Virus record (IMG/VR): IMGVR_UViG_3300009545_000639
Coordinates: 1 to 23,844 of that record
From: a virus
Length of the DNA: 23,844 nt
Reading direction: 5' to 3' (one strand)
Shown here piece by piece: positions 22,323-23,844 of the stretch (positions within the stretch are counted from its first letter, which is position 1; every line of letters begins with the position of its first letter). A program made the translations under genes and the position numbers. The notes beneath the pieces are model-generated. The model was not told where the DNA came from. It did no database searches and saw nothing but the letters and a program-made list of their open reading frames with translations.

Positions 22323-23444
22323 CTAATTCGATCTAAATTTGGTTTTATATTTAAGGAAAAACCTTTCGAAATAGGTATATGATAAATAGGCAATGACGAT
22401 CAATAGAGTCATTCTTAGAATTATTGCGTAGGGGAAGTCAAGAAAATACCAATTTTGTTTACTCGTAAAAAATTGTTGCCAAATATATAAACTGTAAGAT
22501 AGTACACCGACTTTAACCATTATAGTGTTGTCTAATATATGCCTAAAAAAATTGCCACCTTTCAAATTAAGTAAAATTACGTAGCCTATTATAAAAGGGA
22601 AGATAATCGACGACAAATACGCTATATTCAAAGTAGTTGCCACAGTTAGGAAGCAACCCGCTATAATGAACAATACAAAGCTTGTCAAATAATAATTCTT
22701 TAGTCTTTCAACTGCAATAATTTTCTTAAACAGCATTATGGAATATAGCGAGCCGATTAAGATGCTTACAGTTCCTTTGCCAAAAAGAAATATTGATCCA
22801 GTTGCTACAAGATGAAGAATATGGTTTGAATAAAATATACCTATGTTATTGTATATCAGAAAGTTTAAAATTGGCATAAGTAATATCAACGCCAAAGCGA
22901 AGCAAATAAATTTATTTGTCTTTAAAACTATAAAAAAGGGAAACAGAAGATAAAATTGTTCCTCTACTGAAAGTGACCAAAAATGTCCGGTATACCACTC
23001 ATAAAAATTCTTGAAAGGTATATTTCTGATATAAAAAAAAGAGTATAAAAAATTTAAATTAGGGATATTTAATTGAAGCGGTCTATTAAGCACAATTAAA
23101 ACCAGCAACAGCAAATAAGAAACAGGTATTATCCTGAGAATTCTTCGAATATAAAACTTACTAAATGAAACGCTGCCATGCCTTACTCTTTCTTTGAGCA
23201 AAAGTGTGGTTATTAAAAATCCACTTATAACGAAAAAAATTTCGACGCCAACATCGCCGCAAAAATAGCGAGTCACGGATGTGTCTGCTGCTAAATGGGA
23301 TGCGATAACAATAATAATAGAGACCCCCCTTAAGCCGTCTAAACCTGAGAAATGCGCAGATTGTAAAATACAAGGCGTTTCTGATATATCAGCAAAAATC
23401 CGTTCTGTAAAGGCTCGAAGACTTGGGCTAAAAGACAGTTTCAT
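22323..23444 (-). CDS. Membrane O-acyltransferase (acyltransferase-3 family)
   Basis: An integral membrane acyltransferase of the OafA type that usually acetylates cell-surface polysaccharide; about 373 aa with roughly ten membrane helices. Family signatures (numbered from the ATG): GLDGLRGVSIIIVIASHL with His50, GDVGVEIFFVISGFLITTLL (63-82), FYIRRILRIIP (97-107), HFWSLSVEEQFYLLFPF (154-170) and a C-terminal YSLYIWQQ. A TTG start at 23474, preceded by AAGGAGG, is an alternative adding ten residues. The gene is A+T-rich, minus-strand and opposed to the fibre gene across 149 bp that holds only a weak hairpin (GCAAA/TTTGC). This looks like a lysogenic-conversion gene that alters O-antigen or capsule and blocks phage attachment; the exact substrate is unknown. 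Confidence 0.88.
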   Translation of the reverse strand: MKLSFSPSLRAFTERIFADISETPCILQSAHFSGLDGLRGVSIIIVIASHLAADTSVTRYFCGDVGVEIFFVISGFLITTLLLKERVRHGSVSFSKFYIRRILRIIPVSYLLLLVLIVLNRPLQLNIPNLNFLYSFFYIRNIPFKNFYEWYTGHFWSLSVEEQFYLLFPFFIVLKTNKFICFALALILLMPILNFLIYNNIGIFYSNHILHLVATGSIFLFGKGTVSILIGSLYSIMLFKKIIAVERLKNYYLTSFVLFIIAGCFLTVATTLNIAYLSSIIFPFIIGYVILLNLKGGNFFRHILDNTIMVKVGVLSYSLYIWQQFFTSKQNWYFLDFPYAIILRMTLLIVIAYLSYTYFERFFLKYKTKFRSN

Positions 23445-23535
23445 TACTTCAAATAAACACAAATTAATGCTCAATCGACTACAACCTCCTTACTTCTTTA
23501 TCATAAAATTAATCTAAGGCAAAGTTCTTCTCACC

Positions 23536-23844
23536 ATGACCACACTCGAAAACCACCAAATAAAAGGCATAACTGTAAAAAATATAATCGTCACGCTAAT
23601 TAGTACGGTTAGTATTGTAGTTTCAGTTATGACAGCTTATTATGGATTAAAATCTGACATCCAAAAAATCAGTGCAGATCGGATTTCAGAAACCCGTTTA
23701 GCAAACCTCCGGCTTACATTGCTTGAAAACGAGGTTGCCTTGCTACAAAAAGAAGTAAATGCGATAAAGTTTTCCGAAAACAGCAAACCGCTCACTGTCA
23801 ATACAACTAAAGGGAACCAACATCTACTGACTACGGTTAAATGA
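23536..23844 (+). CDS. Small membrane/coiled-coil protein, lysis-module candidate
   Basis: A 102 aa protein with one transmembrane segment at about 14-36 (VKNIIVTLISTVSIVVSVMTAYY). A helical, coiled-coil stretch follows (about 45-80; SETRLANLRLTLLENEVALLQKEVNAI) and a polar tail. This layout suits a holin-like or spanin-like lysis protein, or a small membrane anchor found just before phage lysozyme genes. It follows the acyltransferase divergently, with 91 bp from the ATG start of that gene, and ends at the last base of the window, so the next gene cannot be seen. Function is inference from topology only. Confidence 0.5.
   Translation: MTTLENHQIKGITVKNIIVTLISTVSIVVSVMTAYYGLKSDIQKISADRISETRLANLRLTLLENEVALLQKEVNAIKFSENSKPLTVNTTKGNQHLLTTVK

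Noticed and set aside
23445-23491. TTG start with AAGGAGG for the acyltransferase
   Set aside because: Bacteroidota rarely rely on Shine-Dalgarno pairing and an ATG with A/T-rich upstream lies ten codons later; kept as an alternative.
1-23844. tRNA, rRNA or phage attachment site
   Set aside because: No cloverleaf-like or rRNA sequence was recognised, and both ends of the window fall at coding genes, so att sites must lie outside.

Overview
The window is a 23.8 kb stretch of the late (structural) region of a tailed, siphovirus-like prophage in a Bacteroidota host. A relative of Sphingobacteriaceae (Mucilaginibacter or Pedobacter type) is my best guess. This rests on the A/T-rich start contexts without Shine-Dalgarno sequences, the TTTG / TAnnTTTG promoters, the SprB-type repeat, the lipoprotein style, and spacer repeats of a kind I associate with that group. 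Host identity is inference. The window opens exactly on the terS start codon and closes on a stop codon, so integrase, immunity, replication and probably endolysin genes lie outside it.

Layout. (1) Packaging, 1-2818: terS and terL, split by two minus-strand lipoprotein genes that look like morons with their own promoters. (2) Tail assembly, 2842-9056: a tail-assembly-chaperone-like gene with a -1 frameshift signal, two small tail-completion-like proteins, and two large (about 700 aa) tail-tip proteins. (3) A third minus-strand lipoprotein, a small minus-strand ORF, then the tape measure (10099-12102). (4) A small helix-turn-helix protein, a plus-strand TPR lipoprotein, and a 616 bp gene-free stretch holding three copies of a 161 bp structured tandem repeat. 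(5) Head module, 13748-19381: ClpP-type protease joined to a scaffold only through a +1 frame change, major capsid protein with an inserted beta domain, tail tube protein, a small protein, portal, and head-tail adaptor. (6) A tail fibre with collagen-like and Bacteroidota-style repeat modules, an A+T-rich minus-strand membrane acyltransferase (probable surface O-acetylation), and a small membrane/coiled-coil protein that may start the lysis module.

How it works together: terS/terL package DNA through the portal into the capsid built by MCP, scaffold and protease. The chaperone, tape measure and tube proteins build the tail, and the tip proteins and fibre bind the host. The lipoproteins and acyltransferase are probably lysogenic-conversion cargo, with phage exclusion or surface change as the leading guesses.

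The most unusual features are: (a) two frame-change sites, a canonical-looking -1 slip with a downstream stem, and a +1 C-run that is either programmed or an error/mutation; (b) spacers filled with repeat families (three REPIN-like inverted pairs, AATCNGTGAAATC units, long inverted repeats, the 161 bp triplication) that in four cases supply the stop codon of the preceding gene; (c) a gene order with tail genes before head genes and the portal far from terL; (d) four separate lipoprotein morons.
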